64,000 nucleotides of DNA from Acidobacteriota bacterium (lineage in GTDB: Bacteria; Acidobacteriota; Thermoanaerobaculia; Multivoradales; J023). Each line of letters opens with the position of its first letter. The stretch's first letter is position 1. Below the pieces are notes generated by a model. That model did not search any database. It was given only the letters and a program-made list of their open reading frames with translations, and was not told the origin of the DNA. The position numbers were made by a program, and so were the translations under genes. The stretch covers positions 61,622-125,621 of the forward strand of contig JAJCXO010000215.1 of the NCBI GenBank assembly GCA_029263395.1. The letters run 5' to 3'. Below, one piece after another: positions 25,173 to 34,215 of this stretch.

Positions 25173-26500
25173 ACCGCCTGTCTCACGATGTCGCCTTTCG
25201 GCAACCGAGTGAAAAGAAATTCTTCGATATCCTTGCGTACAGTAGGGAGTTTGATTTCATCTAGGACTTCGCCAGCAAAAGAATAAGTCAGGAGACTCCG
25301 AGCAGCATCTTCGCCAATGCCTCGAGACCTGAGATAGAAGATTGCCTCGTCGTCGAGATGTCCCGTCGTTGAACCATGGGTACACCGCACATCGTCGGCA
25401 AAAATCTCGAGTTGAGGGTTCGAGTGAACCAATGCATCTTTCGATAAGAGCAAATTGCGATTCGACTGCTTTGCATCCGTCTTCTGGGCATCTTGATGGA
25501 CATAAATACGTCCATTGAAAACCGCCCGAGCTCGGTCCTCGAGAATGCCTTTGAACAGCTCGTAGCTATGGCAATTAGGCTTAGCGTGATCGACACGCAT
25601 CTGATGGTCAACGTGTTGTGTACCACGCGCCAGATAAAGGCCATTCAGAGTGCAATGGATTCCTTCGCCATCCAGCATTGCCTGGATGTCGTTACGCACC
25701 AAGGCGCCACCGTGATTGATCGAATGAGTAAAGAAGTTGGTGTCTCTCGCCAGATAAATTTTCTGAGTTGCAATATGGAATGCCGCCAAGCTCTCTTGTC
25801 CTAGGCGGTAGTGGTCGATCACGGAATTAGCCTGTCCAACGATCTCGGTTACAGGGCAAGTAAAGTATCGATCGCTATGAAAACCACCATAACTTTCCAC
25901 GATTGTTACCTGGCTGCTCTCTTCGGCGACGAAGAGATTCCGAGGATAAGAGACGGTCGCGCTGCCGTCCTCTTCTGTGGCGAGAAAAAGAACGTGGATA
26001 GGCTTCTCGACGATGACCCCTTTGGGTACATGGATGAAGGCGCCATCTTCGATAAACGCGGTGTTGAGAGCAACGAAGGGATGTTTGAGATCAGCGTGTT
26101 GTCCCAGATGATCCTGAACAAGCTCAGGTCTAGCTAGTAGTGCATCGGCCAGGCTGCCAGCAAATACACCTCCAGGCAGGTCTTCAGGTCGCGAGTGTTC
26201 TTTCGAGTATCGGCCGTTGATGAAGACTAAGTCGATACAATCAGAGATCAAGTAGGGTTGGATGTGGTCCGGACTAAGTCTCACTGCGTCTAGACCAACA
26301 CGCTCGAACGAAGTTCTCTTGATTGCTGCGACGTTGGTTTTACGCCATTCTTCCTGGCGTTGTGTTGGAAGGCCGACGGCCTCGAACGATGCGAGACCCT
26401 TCTGACGAAGTCTCGAAACCACCTGAGGATGATCAGGAAGGCTCTGCTCGAATTGTCGATAAGTGGACAGGAGAGGTGATCGTTCCGCAACGGCTTGCAT
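25169..26500 (-). CDS. sufD: Fe-S cluster assembly protein SufD
   Basis: Scaffold partner in SufBC2D. 443 residues: N-terminal region QRQEEWRKTNVAA, then the SufB/D beta-helix core with IHVPKGVIVEKPIHVLF, FNGRIYVHQDAQKTDAKQSN and RCTHGSTTGHLDDEAIFYL, including the conserved His. 14 bases after sufC. Confidence 0.95.
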   Translation of the reverse strand: MQAVAERSPLLSTYRQFEQSLPDHPQVVSRLRQKGLASFEAVGLPTQRQEEWRKTNVAAIKRTSFERVGLDAVRLSPDHIQPYLISDCIDLVFINGRYSKEHSRPEDLPGGVFAGSLADALLARPELVQDHLGQHADLKHPFVALNTAFIEDGAFIHVPKGVIVEKPIHVLFLATEEDGSATVSYPRNLFVAEESSQVTIVESYGGFHSDRYFTCPVTEIVGQANSVIDHYRLGQESLAAFHIATQKIYLARDTNFFTHSINHGGALVRNDIQAMLDGEGIHCTLNGLYLARGTQHVDHQMRVDHAKPNCHSYELFKGILEDRARAVFNGRIYVHQDAQKTDAKQSNRNLLLSKDALVHSNPQLEIFADDVRCTHGSTTGHLDDEAIFYLRSRGIGEDAARSLLTYSFAGEVLDEIKLPTVRKDIEEFLFTRLPKGDIVRQAV

Positions 26501-26514
26501 TTACGCTCTCCTCG

Positions 26515-27285
26515 CTAGGCGATCGCTTGCGTAGCGGGGTCGGAGGTTTGCTCGAGCCAGGAGTATCCCCTCTTTTCCAGTTCTAACGCGAGTTCCTTAC
26601 CGCCAGATTGAACGATCCGACCGTCGACCAAAACATGTACAAAATCAGGAGTGATGTGATTTAGGAGGCGTTGATAGTGGGTAATAACCAAGAACGATCG
26701 ATCCTCTGACCGCATCGTATTGACACCTTCGGAAACGACCTTGAGCGCATCGATATCGAGTCCAGAGTCGGTTTCATCTAGGACTGCCAATTTAGGATCT
26801 AGTACAGCCATATGAAAGATCTCGTTGCGTTTCTTCTCTCCGCCAGAAAACCCGTCGTTGACGGGTCTACCCAACAACGATTCGTCCATCTTGACTAACT
26901 TCATTTTTTGGCGCACCAGCTTGAGGAAGTCGACAGCATCGACCTCTGGCAAGGACCGATGTTTGCGGATCGCGTTGAGTGCCGCTTTGAGGAAGTACGT
27001 GTTGCTTACGCCAGGGATTTCGACAGGATACTGGAATGCCAAGAAGATGCCCTCCCTTGCTCGGTCCTCAGGAGCCATGTCCAATAAATCTTGGCCAGCA
27101 AAAACGACGGATCCCTCAGTCACTTCGTAGTCTTCTCGTCCTGCCAATACCTGAGCTAACGTGCTCTTGCCAGAACCATTGGGTCCCATGATGGCGTGGA
27201 CTTCTCCCGGGTTCACGACCAGGTTAATTCCCTTGAGGATCTCTTTCTCCTCGACCCGGACGTGCAGGTTCTTTATCTCTAACAT
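26515..27285 (-). CDS. sufC: Fe-S cluster assembly ATPase SufC
   Basis: ABC ATPase of SufBCD. 256 residues: Walker A MGPNGSGKSTLAQVLAG, FLAFQYPVEIPGVSN, signature FSGGEKKRNEI, Walker B LAVLDETDSGLDIDAL and H-loop VITHYQRLL. It lies 103 bases after sufB. Confidence 0.97.
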   Translation of the reverse strand: MLEIKNLHVRVEEKEILKGINLVVNPGEVHAIMGPNGSGKSTLAQVLAGREDYEVTEGSVVFAGQDLLDMAPEDRAREGIFLAFQYPVEIPGVSNTYFLKAALNAIRKHRSLPEVDAVDFLKLVRQKMKLVKMDESLLGRPVNDGFSGGEKKRNEIFHMAVLDPKLAVLDETDSGLDIDALKVVSEGVNTMRSEDRSFLVITHYQRLLNHITPDFVHVLVDGRIVQSGGKELALELEKRGYSWLEQTSDPATQAIA

Positions 27286-27388
27286 CGATTCTCTCCAGAT
27301 TCAAAAGCGGTTGCCGGAAATGCCAGCCCCAACGGTTGCTCGAACCAAGAGCACCGTCTTTTTAGTAGTTTCAAACAATGAACAGTGT

Positions 27389-28837
27389 CTACCCGACACT
27401 TCCCTCGAGGCTAACCTCGAGGAGCTTTTGTGCTTCGACAGCGAACTCCATGGGCAACTCTTGGAAAACGGTCTTGCAGAAGCCATTAACGATCATCGAC
27501 ACAGCTTCCTCAGTGTCGATTCCTCGTTGGTTGCAGTAGAAGATCTGGTCCTCACCAATTTTGGAGGTGGTGGCCTCGTGCTCCATACGAGCGGTTGGAT
27601 TCTGGACATCGATGTAGGGAAAAGTGTGGGCACCACAACGGTCACCGAGGAGCATAGAGTCGCACTGAGAAAAATTGCGGGCTCCATCGGCGCTCTTGAG
27701 GATCTTTACTTGACCACGATATGTGTTCTGGCCACGACCCGCAGAGATGCCTTTGGATATGATCGTACTGCGAGTGTTTTTTCCCACGTGTATCATCTTG
27801 GTGCCCGTATCTGCCTGCTGATAATTGTTCGTCAGCGCAACAGAGTAGAATTCACCTATGGAGTTGTCGCCTTTCAGGATGCAGCTTGGATACTTCCATG
27901 TGATAGCCGAACCTGTTTCCACCTGGGTCCAAGAAATTTTGGAATTCCGCCCGGCGCAGAGACCTCGCTTGGTGACAAAGTTGTAGATCCCACCCTTGCC
28001 TTGTTTGTCGCCCGGGTACCAGTTTTGAACGGTCGAGTATTTGATCTTGGAATCATCGTGGGCAACAAGTTCGACGACAGCGGCATGGAGTTGATTCTCG
28101 TCCCGCATCGGAGCGGTGCAGCCCTCTAAATAGCTGACTTGACTTCCTTCATCCGCAATGATGAGAGTTCGTTCGAACTGACCCGTGTTCATAGCGTTGA
28201 TCCGGAAGTACGTCGACAGTTCCATGGGGCAACGCACCCCTTTGGGTATGTAGACGAAAGAACCGTCGCTAAAGACCGCGGAGTTGAGAGCAGCGAAGAA
28301 GTTGTCTTTAGCAGGGACTACTGAGCCGAGGTATTTTTTGATCAGATCTGGATGATCATGCACTGCCTCTGAAAACGAGGAAAAGACGATTCCAAGGTCT
28401 GCAAGCTTCTCTTTGAAGGTTGTAGCGACTGACACGCTATCGAAGACAGCGTCTACTGCAACCCCGGCGAGCATCTCCTGCTCGCGAAGCGGTATACCCA
28501 GCTTTTCATAGGTTGCCAGGATGTCTGGATCTATTTCATCGAGGCTCTTCGGGCGGTCTGAGTCCGACTTTGGTGCCGCGTAGTAGTGAGCATCCTGATA
28601 GTCAATCGGTGGGTAGTGGACGTTGTGCCACTCTGGCTCCTTCATAGTGAGCCAATGTTTGTAGGCCTTGAGTCGCCACTCGAGCATCCACTCTGGCTCG
28701 CTTTTCTTGGCCGAGATGAGGCGCACGACATCTTCGTTGAGCCCTTTTGGAATGACCTCTTGCTCGATATCCGTGATGAACCCGAACTTGTATTCTTGAC
28801 TCGCCAGTCTTTCAAGGGTTTCAGTGCTTGTGCTCAT
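27389..28837 (-). CDS. sufB: Fe-S cluster assembly protein SufB
   Basis: Scaffold subunit of SufBC2D. 482 residues: [77 protein letters not shown] and the C-terminal [20 protein letters not shown]. First structural gene after rrf2. Confidence 0.97.
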   Translation of the reverse strand: MSTSTETLERLASQEYKFGFITDIEQEVIPKGLNEDVVRLISAKKSEPEWMLEWRLKAYKHWLTMKEPEWHNVHYPPIDYQDAHYYAAPKSDSDRPKSLDEIDPDILATYEKLGIPLREQEMLAGVAVDAVFDSVSVATTFKEKLADLGIVFSSFSEAVHDHPDLIKKYLGSVVPAKDNFFAALNSAVFSDGSFVYIPKGVRCPMELSTYFRINAMNTGQFERTLIIADEGSQVSYLEGCTAPMRDENQLHAAVVELVAHDDSKIKYSTVQNWYPGDKQGKGGIYNFVTKRGLCAGRNSKISWTQVETGSAITWKYPSCILKGDNSIGEFYSVALTNNYQQADTGTKMIHVGKNTRSTIISKGISAGRGQNTYRGQVKILKSADGARNFSQCDSMLLGDRCGAHTFPYIDVQNPTARMEHEATTSKIGEDQIFYCNQRGIDTEEAVSMIVNGFCKTVFQELPMEFAVEAQKLLEVSLEGSVG

Positions 28838-28898
28838 TCTTGTCTCCGAAGGGATTCATAGGCGGACTGGAAGCTAGGTTCGCCTGTGGCGAAGGACG

Positions 28899-29369
28899 TC
28901 AGTGGTCCAGGCTCCGCGGATCGGCTTGATCGCCTGGTACCCCGAGTTGAACTAGTGGAATATCGAGGGGATGGTTCAACTCGGAAAGTGAGATGCCTTC
29001 GAGAGCGAGCCGAACAGCCTGGTTGATGAGCTGCCAGTTTCCTCGCAATTGGCAGATGCTCTCCTGAGAGCAAACACCAGGCGCATCTTCGATGCACTCC
29101 GTAAATGCGATCGGCCCGTCAAGTACGGAAATCATATCCGCGACAGAAATTCGATCGGGAGGCCGGACTAAAGAGTAACCACCCTTGGCTCCGCGATGTG
29201 ACTCCAAAAGCCCCTCTCTAGCCAGAAGCTTCAGGATCTTGCTGACTGTTGGAAGAGGCAGCCTGGTCTCTGTCGCGAGTTCCGGAGCCGCAAAGTGACG
29301 GTTCGGGATCCTGGCGAGGTAAGTCATCAGAACGATGCCGTAGTCGGCTTGTTTTGTCAGTCGGATCAT
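28899..29369 (-). CDS. Rrf2-family Fe-S-type regulator of the suf operon
   Basis: Winged-helix transcription factor. 156 residues: MIRLTKQADYGIVLMTYLAR, recognition helix LPLPTVSKILKLLAREGLL, wing GAKGGYSLVRPPD, and three cysteines in CIEDAPGVCSQESIC positioned as in IscR/SufR-type [Fe-S] sensors. It leads the suf operon and has a perfect palindrome at its own promoter, so autoregulation by cluster status is likely. Confidence 0.92.
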   Translation of the reverse strand: MIRLTKQADYGIVLMTYLARIPNRHFAAPELATETRLPLPTVSKILKLLAREGLLESHRGAKGGYSLVRPPDRISVADMISVLDGPIAFTECIEDAPGVCSQESICQLRGNWQLINQAVRLALEGISLSELNHPLDIPLVQLGVPGDQADPRSLDH

Positions 29370-29412
29370 GTTGGCGATAGGCGGTCAGCAAATTCTCTAG
29401 GAAGGGATCTTC

Positions 29413-29437
29413 AAACAGGACCAGGTTGGTCCTGTTT
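29413..29437. promoter_or_regulatory. Palindromic operator of the rrf2-suf operon
   Basis: Perfect inverted repeat AAACAGGACC-AGGTT-GGTCCTGTTT, immediately downstream of the -10 box and 43 bases before the rrf2 ATG. Position and symmetry suit a dimeric Rrf2 repressor occluding the transcription start. Confidence 0.8.
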
Positions 29438-29440
29438 CGG

Positions 29441-29468
29441 AGTTTACCTTCCCTCGGGCTGTTGTCAA
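29441..29468 (-). promoter_or_regulatory. Promoter of the rrf2-suf operon
   Basis: Minus strand TTGACA (29468-29463), 16-bp spacer, TAAACT (29446-29441). The predicted start site falls in the operator palindrome. Confidence 0.7.
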
Positions 29469-29483
29469 GGCTTTTCCCGGGGG

Positions 29484-31019
29484 TCAGTCGTTTGGAGGGC
29501 GAGTCCCGTCGAGCACTTCTCGCACTTTGCAGGCGAGGGCTTCCGGAGAGAATGGCTTTTGAAGGAAGGCTGCTTGTCGCTGGTTGAGTAAACGGACACC
29601 GTCATCGCTATCGGCATAGCCGGATATGAAGAGCACTTTCAATCCCCGGAAGCGCGATTGGAGTTCCTCGGCAAGATCTGGCCCGCTGGTGTCAGGCATG
29701 ACGACATCTGTTAATAGGAGCTCCAACTTGTCGACGGGGTCAACACACAATTCGAGGGCGGCTCTGGCATCGCGTGCCGCTAGCACTCTGTAGCCCTGTA
29801 GCTTCAAAATTTGTTGAACAAGTGCCCTAACGGAGTCCTCGTCTTCGACGAGCAAGATAGTCTCGGTTCCGACGGGAACCTTAGGGATTGGTTCGCGCGT
29901 CGCTGGTTCAGAGTTTGATGGCTGAGGTTCGGCCCGCGGAAAAAACAGGCTAAGGGAGCTTCCGCGGCCCACCCGTGATTCGATCTCGATATGTCCCCCA
30001 TGCTGTTGGACAATGCTGGAGACAATGGCCAATCCAAGCCCTGTGTTGTGACCTCGGTCTTTCGTAGTGAAGAAAGGCTCGAAGATTCGTTCTGTCACGT
30101 CTTCAGGCATTCCTTGCCCGGTGTCACTAACCTTCAGCATTACCCAGCTCTTGCCTGAGTTTCTCGCGTTGGTGGTCGATAGAGTCAACTGACCGCCTCG
30201 ACTGAGCGAATCCTGTGCATTGATCGCAAGGTTGAGGATGACCTGCTCGATGTGCGCTTGGTCCGCGAAGATGGGATACAGATCTGGTTCGGTCGCGGTC
30301 CGTAACACGACGTTGTCGCCGAGAACCCGTCTCAAGAGTCTCTCCATGTCCGTCACGATCCGATTCAGACTGAGTCTGCGGGGTGAGAACGCTTGGTGAC
30401 GGCTCAAAGTGAGGAGGCGGCGTGTCAGCTCCGCAGCCCTCTTGCCCGCTCTACGGATTTCCGTCAGTCCGGTGCGAAGGGGGCTGTCCTCGGCGATTTG
30501 GACCAGAATAAGCTCACTGTAACCGTTAATAGCTGTCAGCAGATTGTTGAAATCGTGGGCGACCCCTTCCGCGAGCCGACCGATTGCCTCCATCTTCTGG
30601 GATTGTCGGAGTTGTTCCTCGAGCCGTCGCTGGTCGGTAACGTCTCGGAGGATGCCGCGGAATCCGAGAATCTTGCCGCCTTCGTCTCGGATCGCAGAAG
30701 CCGTTTCTCGGACTCGAAGGCGCCGGCCTGTTTTCGTCTTCAGTTCGATCTCCAAGTCTTCGATGAAGCCTTGGGACATGAAGGCAATGTGGGCAGCCCT
30801 GCGATCTTCTGGGTTCCAGTAGAGATTCGTCGCTATGTCGAGCGAAAGCATCTCGTCCTTGGAGCCATACTCAAACAGCCGAACACCGGCCGGGTTGATA
30901 TCCAAGATGCGACCAGCTGTCGTCCCTATGTAGATAGCGTCTCGAGAGTCTTCGAACAGGCGACGGTACTCGTCCGTCGGAACGATCGAAGTCTCTCCCG
31001 GCCCTCGAACCTCGGTCAT
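29484..31019 (-). CDS. PAS hybrid sensor histidine kinase/response regulator
   Basis: Soluble kinase of about 511 residues from ATG 31019; the frame is open to 31109. PAS domain ([30 protein letters not shown]), HisKA with [19 protein letters not shown] (phospho-acceptor His), HATPase with [23 protein letters not shown] and GLGLAIV, and a C-terminal receiver ([35 protein letters not shown], with LFISGYAD). No TM segment. The cognate output regulator is not nearby. It begins 17 bases after the HU gene. Confidence 0.93.
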   Translation of the reverse strand: MTEVRGPGETSIVPTDEYRRLFEDSRDAIYIGTTAGRILDINPAGVRLFEYGSKDEMLSLDIATNLYWNPEDRRAAHIAFMSQGFIEDLEIELKTKTGRRLRVRETASAIRDEGGKILGFRGILRDVTDQRRLEEQLRQSQKMEAIGRLAEGVAHDFNNLLTAINGYSELILVQIAEDSPLRTGLTEIRRAGKRAAELTRRLLTLSRHQAFSPRRLSLNRIVTDMERLLRRVLGDNVVLRTATEPDLYPIFADQAHIEQVILNLAINAQDSLSRGGQLTLSTTNARNSGKSWVMLKVSDTGQGMPEDVTERIFEPFFTTKDRGHNTGLGLAIVSSIVQQHGGHIEIESRVGRGSSLSLFFPRAEPQPSNSEPATREPIPKVPVGTETILLVEDEDSVRALVQQILKLQGYRVLAARDARAALELCVDPVDKLELLLTDVVMPDTSGPDLAEELQSRFRGLKVLFISGYADSDDGVRLLNQRQAAFLQKPFSPEALACKVREVLDGTRPPND

Positions 31020-31035
31020 CTGAAGCCTCGGCAGG

Positions 31036-31377
31036 TTAAGACTCTGCCATCTCCTTGACCCCTTTGAGAGCCCGTATCTTGACGACCCGGCGGGCCGGCT
31101 TGGCAGCAAACACCGTCGGTTCGCCGGTGAAGGGGTTGATTCCTTTGCGAGCTCTGGTGGCCTTTTTGGCAGCCACAGAAAATTTCGCTAGGCCAGGCAG
31201 GGTGAACGTGCCGGCGGAACGCTTCTTCAAGTGGCGGTGCATGAAGTGCGACATCGAATCGAAGACGCTCACAACCTCTTTCCTGTTGAGTCCAGTATCC
31301 TCGCTGATAGCCGCGATGAGCTTGGCTTTTGTGTACGGTTCGCGAATCGCTGTCAGCTTCTTGTTCGAGTCTGCCAT
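31036..31377 (-). CDS. HU-family DNA-binding protein
   Basis: About 113 residues from ATG 31377 (ribosome site GGAGG), longer than the usual 90. Family features: YTKAKLIAAISEDTGLNRKE, FTLPGLAKFSVAAKKATRAR and the beta-arm GINPFTGEPTVF, followed by a Lys/Arg-rich tail. Confidence 0.88.
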   Translation of the reverse strand: MADSNKKLTAIREPYTKAKLIAAISEDTGLNRKEVVSVFDSMSHFMHRHLKKRSAGTFTLPGLAKFSVAAKKATRARKGINPFTGEPTVFAAKPARRVVKIRALKGVKEMAES

Positions 31378-31640
31378 GCCTTCCTCCATTGAAGGGGTCG
31401 TGCGAATCGATCTTCGCGGAATCGAGCGGTGTTGTCGACTAAACTAGTTGAATCGTAGTCTCGATTGTCGCGTCGCGCAAGGCACCACACTGTTGCCAGT
31501 AGACAGGGCAACACGAGTCCGAGCGGGCCGTTTCAGCTCAGCCACACCCGATGAAAGTGCTAGCCGAAGACGAAATTCCGTGCGGGTAGAGGCGTCCTTG
31601 ACGGAGCGTCTCCGGATTCCATTTTGGTTCCTGGTTGGGC

Positions 31641-31940
31641 TCAGTCCAAGTCCCATGGGCGGAGAGGGGGTTCCTGTTCTGGCTCTTCCTCAGATCGGCG
31701 CATGGCTTCACGAAACTTCTTTTCCAAGAGCCGGTCGCGGTCCTTGTGCGCAGCAATCTCCCGCTGAAAGATCTCATCGGCTCGTACCCTCGACGTGTCG
31801 AGTCCAGCGAGCAGGCTGTCGAAATCTCTTTCCGGACTCTGGCGCTTTGAGTGGAAGACGACCTGTCCTGAGGTGAGATCCACAGTCATGTCGGAACCGC
31901 AATCTGGGCAACGGACATTCAGGTGTTGATCTTTGCTCAC
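31641..31940 (-). CDS. Small zinc-ribbon/coiled-coil protein, unknown function
   Basis: About 99 residues from GTG 31940. An N-terminal CPDCGSDMTVD half zinc ribbon, a short beta region, then a charged helical tail (RLLEKKFREAMRRSEEEPEQ). Only one CxxC pair is seen. It is divergent from the lipoprotein gene, with a spacer of about 100 bp. Function not recognised. Confidence 0.65.
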   Translation of the reverse strand: MSKDQHLNVRCPDCGSDMTVDLTSGQVVFHSKRQSPERDFDSLLAGLDTSRVRADEIFQREIAAHKDRDRLLEKKFREAMRRSEEEPEQEPPLRPWDLD

Positions 31941-32043
31941 GCGAGGTATTGTACCTGCTTCGGAAGCACACCGCTTGACAGCGCTACGGGGCTCGGTTAC
32001 AAAGGATGTACATCCAGACCATCCAACAGCGGAGGATGAGGCA

Positions 32044-33258
32044 ATGATTCGAGAATCGGCGCGTCTCTTTACGGCCACGGCTATTTTCTGTCTTGGGTTA
32101 CTAGTTGCTGGGTGCTCGGAGAAAGCAGTTCAAGTCGGGGTTGTTCTGCCGCTTTCTGGCGAGAACAGCACCTATGGTGAGGCTATTCTCAAAGGCTTGG
32201 AACTCGCTTACGAGGAGCACCTAGCAGACGAGACCGCTAGCCTCATCGTCAACCTATCGCCTGTCGATTCCGAAAGTGACCCGGGCAAAGCGGGCATTTT
32301 GTTGGCCAGCCAGTACGAGCAAGGCGCACTGATTGCTATCGGAGCCGCGACCTCGGACGAGGCGAAGAGTATGATTGAGGTGATCGACAAGTTTGATCGC
32401 GTGATCATATCTCCGTCGGCATCTAGCCCCGAGCTCACGGGAATATCGAGCAATTTTTACCGTGTTTGGCCCTCTGATTTCGCCGCAGCGACCAAGATGG
32501 CTCAGTTTGCCGCGAGTGACCTCAAAGTGGAGAGGGTGGTCGTCATCACCGAACAACAGAGTTACGCGAAGGGGATTCACGGGGTCTTTCAGCCTGCGTT
32601 CGAGGGTTTTGGAGGTGAGGTCGTCGAAGTGATCGAGGTTCCTCCGGGAACTTCGGATCTTGGTGGACTGATGGACAGGGTCATCACACTGAAGCCCGAG
32701 GCTGTCTATCTCGCCGGTTTCGAGCAAGGCATCGGATCGATGATCCAGGAGTTGAGGCGGCTCAGCTATAAAGGAAAGATTCTGACCACAAGCGCTTTTG
32801 CGCTACCATCGTCTATCGCTCGGGTCGGTCAAGATGCCGCGGGAGTAATCCTCACGCAATCCGTGTTCGAGTTGGATAGCGACCACGCGCACATTCAGAA
32901 GTTCGTCAAGGCCTACGAGGCGAAGTTCGGTGAGAAGCCGGACATCTACGCTGCCCATGGCTACGATGCAATGAAGGTTGTGATAGCAGCCTTGACCGGC
33001 AGACCTGCTTTGCCGGGTGAGGTGGTCAAAGGCCTGCGTGACATCAAAGACTTCCCTGGTGTCACAGGTAGTATTCAATTCGATGAGAAGGGAGATGTTC
33101 GCAAATTCCCTCGACTTTATATTATCGGAGATGATCTGCTGCTCTATGATTACAATGAGAGAGTGCGTAAGCAGCAGGAAGAGATTCGCCGCCGCCGCGC
33201 CGCCTTGATGCACAAGCTCGAGAAGATTCAAAAGCAAGCTTCGGACATGAACAACTAG
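32044..33258 (+). CDS. Periplasmic-binding-protein-like lipoprotein (LivJ type)
   Basis: 404 residues from ATG 32044 (GGAGG upstream). Lipoprotein signal with lipobox LLVAGC, then a type 1 periplasmic-binding fold: VGVVLPLSGENSTYGEAILK, IGAATSDEAKSMIEV, VVVITEQQSYAKGIHGVFQP and DIYAAHGYDAMKVVI. The C-terminus carries a basic coiled-coil tail (RKQQEEIRRRRAALMHKLEK). No permease or ATPase genes for branched-chain amino-acid transport are adjacent, so the ligand and partner are unknown. A strong terminator follows. Confidence 0.85.
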   Translation: MIRESARLFTATAIFCLGLLVAGCSEKAVQVGVVLPLSGENSTYGEAILKGLELAYEEHLADETASLIVNLSPVDSESDPGKAGILLASQYEQGALIAIGAATSDEAKSMIEVIDKFDRVIISPSASSPELTGISSNFYRVWPSDFAAATKMAQFAASDLKVERVVVITEQQSYAKGIHGVFQPAFEGFGGEVVEVIEVPPGTSDLGGLMDRVITLKPEAVYLAGFEQGIGSMIQELRRLSYKGKILTTSAFALPSSIARVGQDAAGVILTQSVFELDSDHAHIQKFVKAYEAKFGEKPDIYAAHGYDAMKVVIAALTGRPALPGEVVKGLRDIKDFPGVTGSIQFDEKGDVRKFPRLYIIGDDLLLYDYNERVRKQQEEIRRRRAALMHKLEKIQKQASDMNN

Positions 33259-33300
33259 GCGAGGAGTTATTCCGCCGGCTAGCTGAATGTTAGCTTTCGA

Positions 33301-33330
33301 GAAGGGGCGACTTGGTTCGCCCCTTCTTTT
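33301..33330 (+). terminator. Rho-independent terminator after the lipoprotein gene
   Basis: Perfect 9-bp stem GAAGGGGCG/CGCCCCTTC with an 8-base loop, followed by TTTT. Confidence 0.9.
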
Positions 33331-33364
33331 GTCTGGTAGAACACGCTGTCTGGTAGAACACGCT
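33331..33364 (+). repeat. 17-bp perfect tandem duplication
   Basis: GTCTGGTAGAACACGCT occurs twice without spacer, directly after the terminator and before wzm. Confidence 0.85.
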
Positions 33365-33414
33365 CAGTCAGAGTTCCTCCTCGAAAGTTCTCCTCGAAAC
33401 CATCGATCATCATA

Positions 33415-34215
33415 ATGTTCAGGCTAGCCCGCTCAGTCTTCCGCTACCGGAGCCTCTTGGCAACCCTAACGAGTCGTGAACTCAAGGCGCGTTACCGAGG
33501 CTCGGTGTTGGGATACGTCTGGTCTTTGGTTAACCCGTTGCTGCTCTTGACGGTTTATACGTTCGTTTTTGGTACGATATTTGCCCCGCGTGATGATGTT
33601 GCGCCCTATGGCCTGTTCTTGGCCACTGGCGTTTTTCCGTGGCTCTGGCTATCGGTTTCATGGACAGAGGGAGCGATGTCGCTTGCCGCTAATGCCGGCC
33701 TGATCCGCAAAGCTGCTTTTCCGGCGGAGTTGCTGCCAATTGTTGCCGTGATGTCGAATCTTGCACACTTTGCGTTTGCACTGCCGATCATCGCAAGCGC
33801 CACGTGGCTCTTCAGTATCCAAGGACACGACGTTGGCGGGTGGACCCTGGCCTTGGTTCCGGTGATCGCCCTGCTTCAGCTGCCTCTAGTTGCAGGGTTG
33901 GCTCTCGGCACGGCTGCGCTCAATGCTCACTTCAAGGATGTCAAGGACATCTTGTCGAATCTGTTGACACTTTTGTTCTTCATGACTCCGATCTTGTACA
34001 CCTTGAGAGTCCTCGAGGAGCATCGAACGATCCACTGGATCGTGGCCCACAATCCGCTGACGCCCTTTACTCGCGCCTATCAAGAAGCGATTTTCTATGG
34101 CCGTATTCCGGCTTTAGGGCAGTGGATCGAGATGTCGATTGTCAGCCTTGCGGCTTGGACACTAGGTGCGTGGATTTTCGACCGTCTGAGCGACACTTTG
34201 GTGGAGGCGGTTTAG
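33415..34215 (+). CDS. wzm: ABC-2 type polysaccharide export permease (Wzm-like)
   Basis: Inner-membrane half of an O-antigen/capsule exporter. 266 residues, N-terminal TSRELKARYRGSVLGYVWSL, about six TM segments (LLLLTVYTFVFGTIF; LLTLLFFMTPILYTL), and the NPLTPFTRAYQEAIFYGRIP motif near the C-terminus. The stop shares a base with the wzt GTG (TAGTG). Confidence 0.9.
   Translation: MFRLARSVFRYRSLLATLTSRELKARYRGSVLGYVWSLVNPLLLLTVYTFVFGTIFAPRDDVAPYGLFLATGVFPWLWLSVSWTEGAMSLAANAGLIRKAAFPAELLPIVAVMSNLAHFAFALPIIASATWLFSIQGHDVGGWTLALVPVIALLQLPLVAGLALGTAALNAHFKDVKDILSNLLTLLFFMTPILYTLRVLEEHRTIHWIVAHNPLTPFTRAYQEAIFYGRIPALGQWIEMSIVSLAAWTLGAWIFDRLSDTLVEAV

Noticed and set aside
33804..34214. Long N-terminal extension of Wzt
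   Set aside because: It lies within the Wzm coding region in another frame; the ATPase fold begins at GTG 34215.
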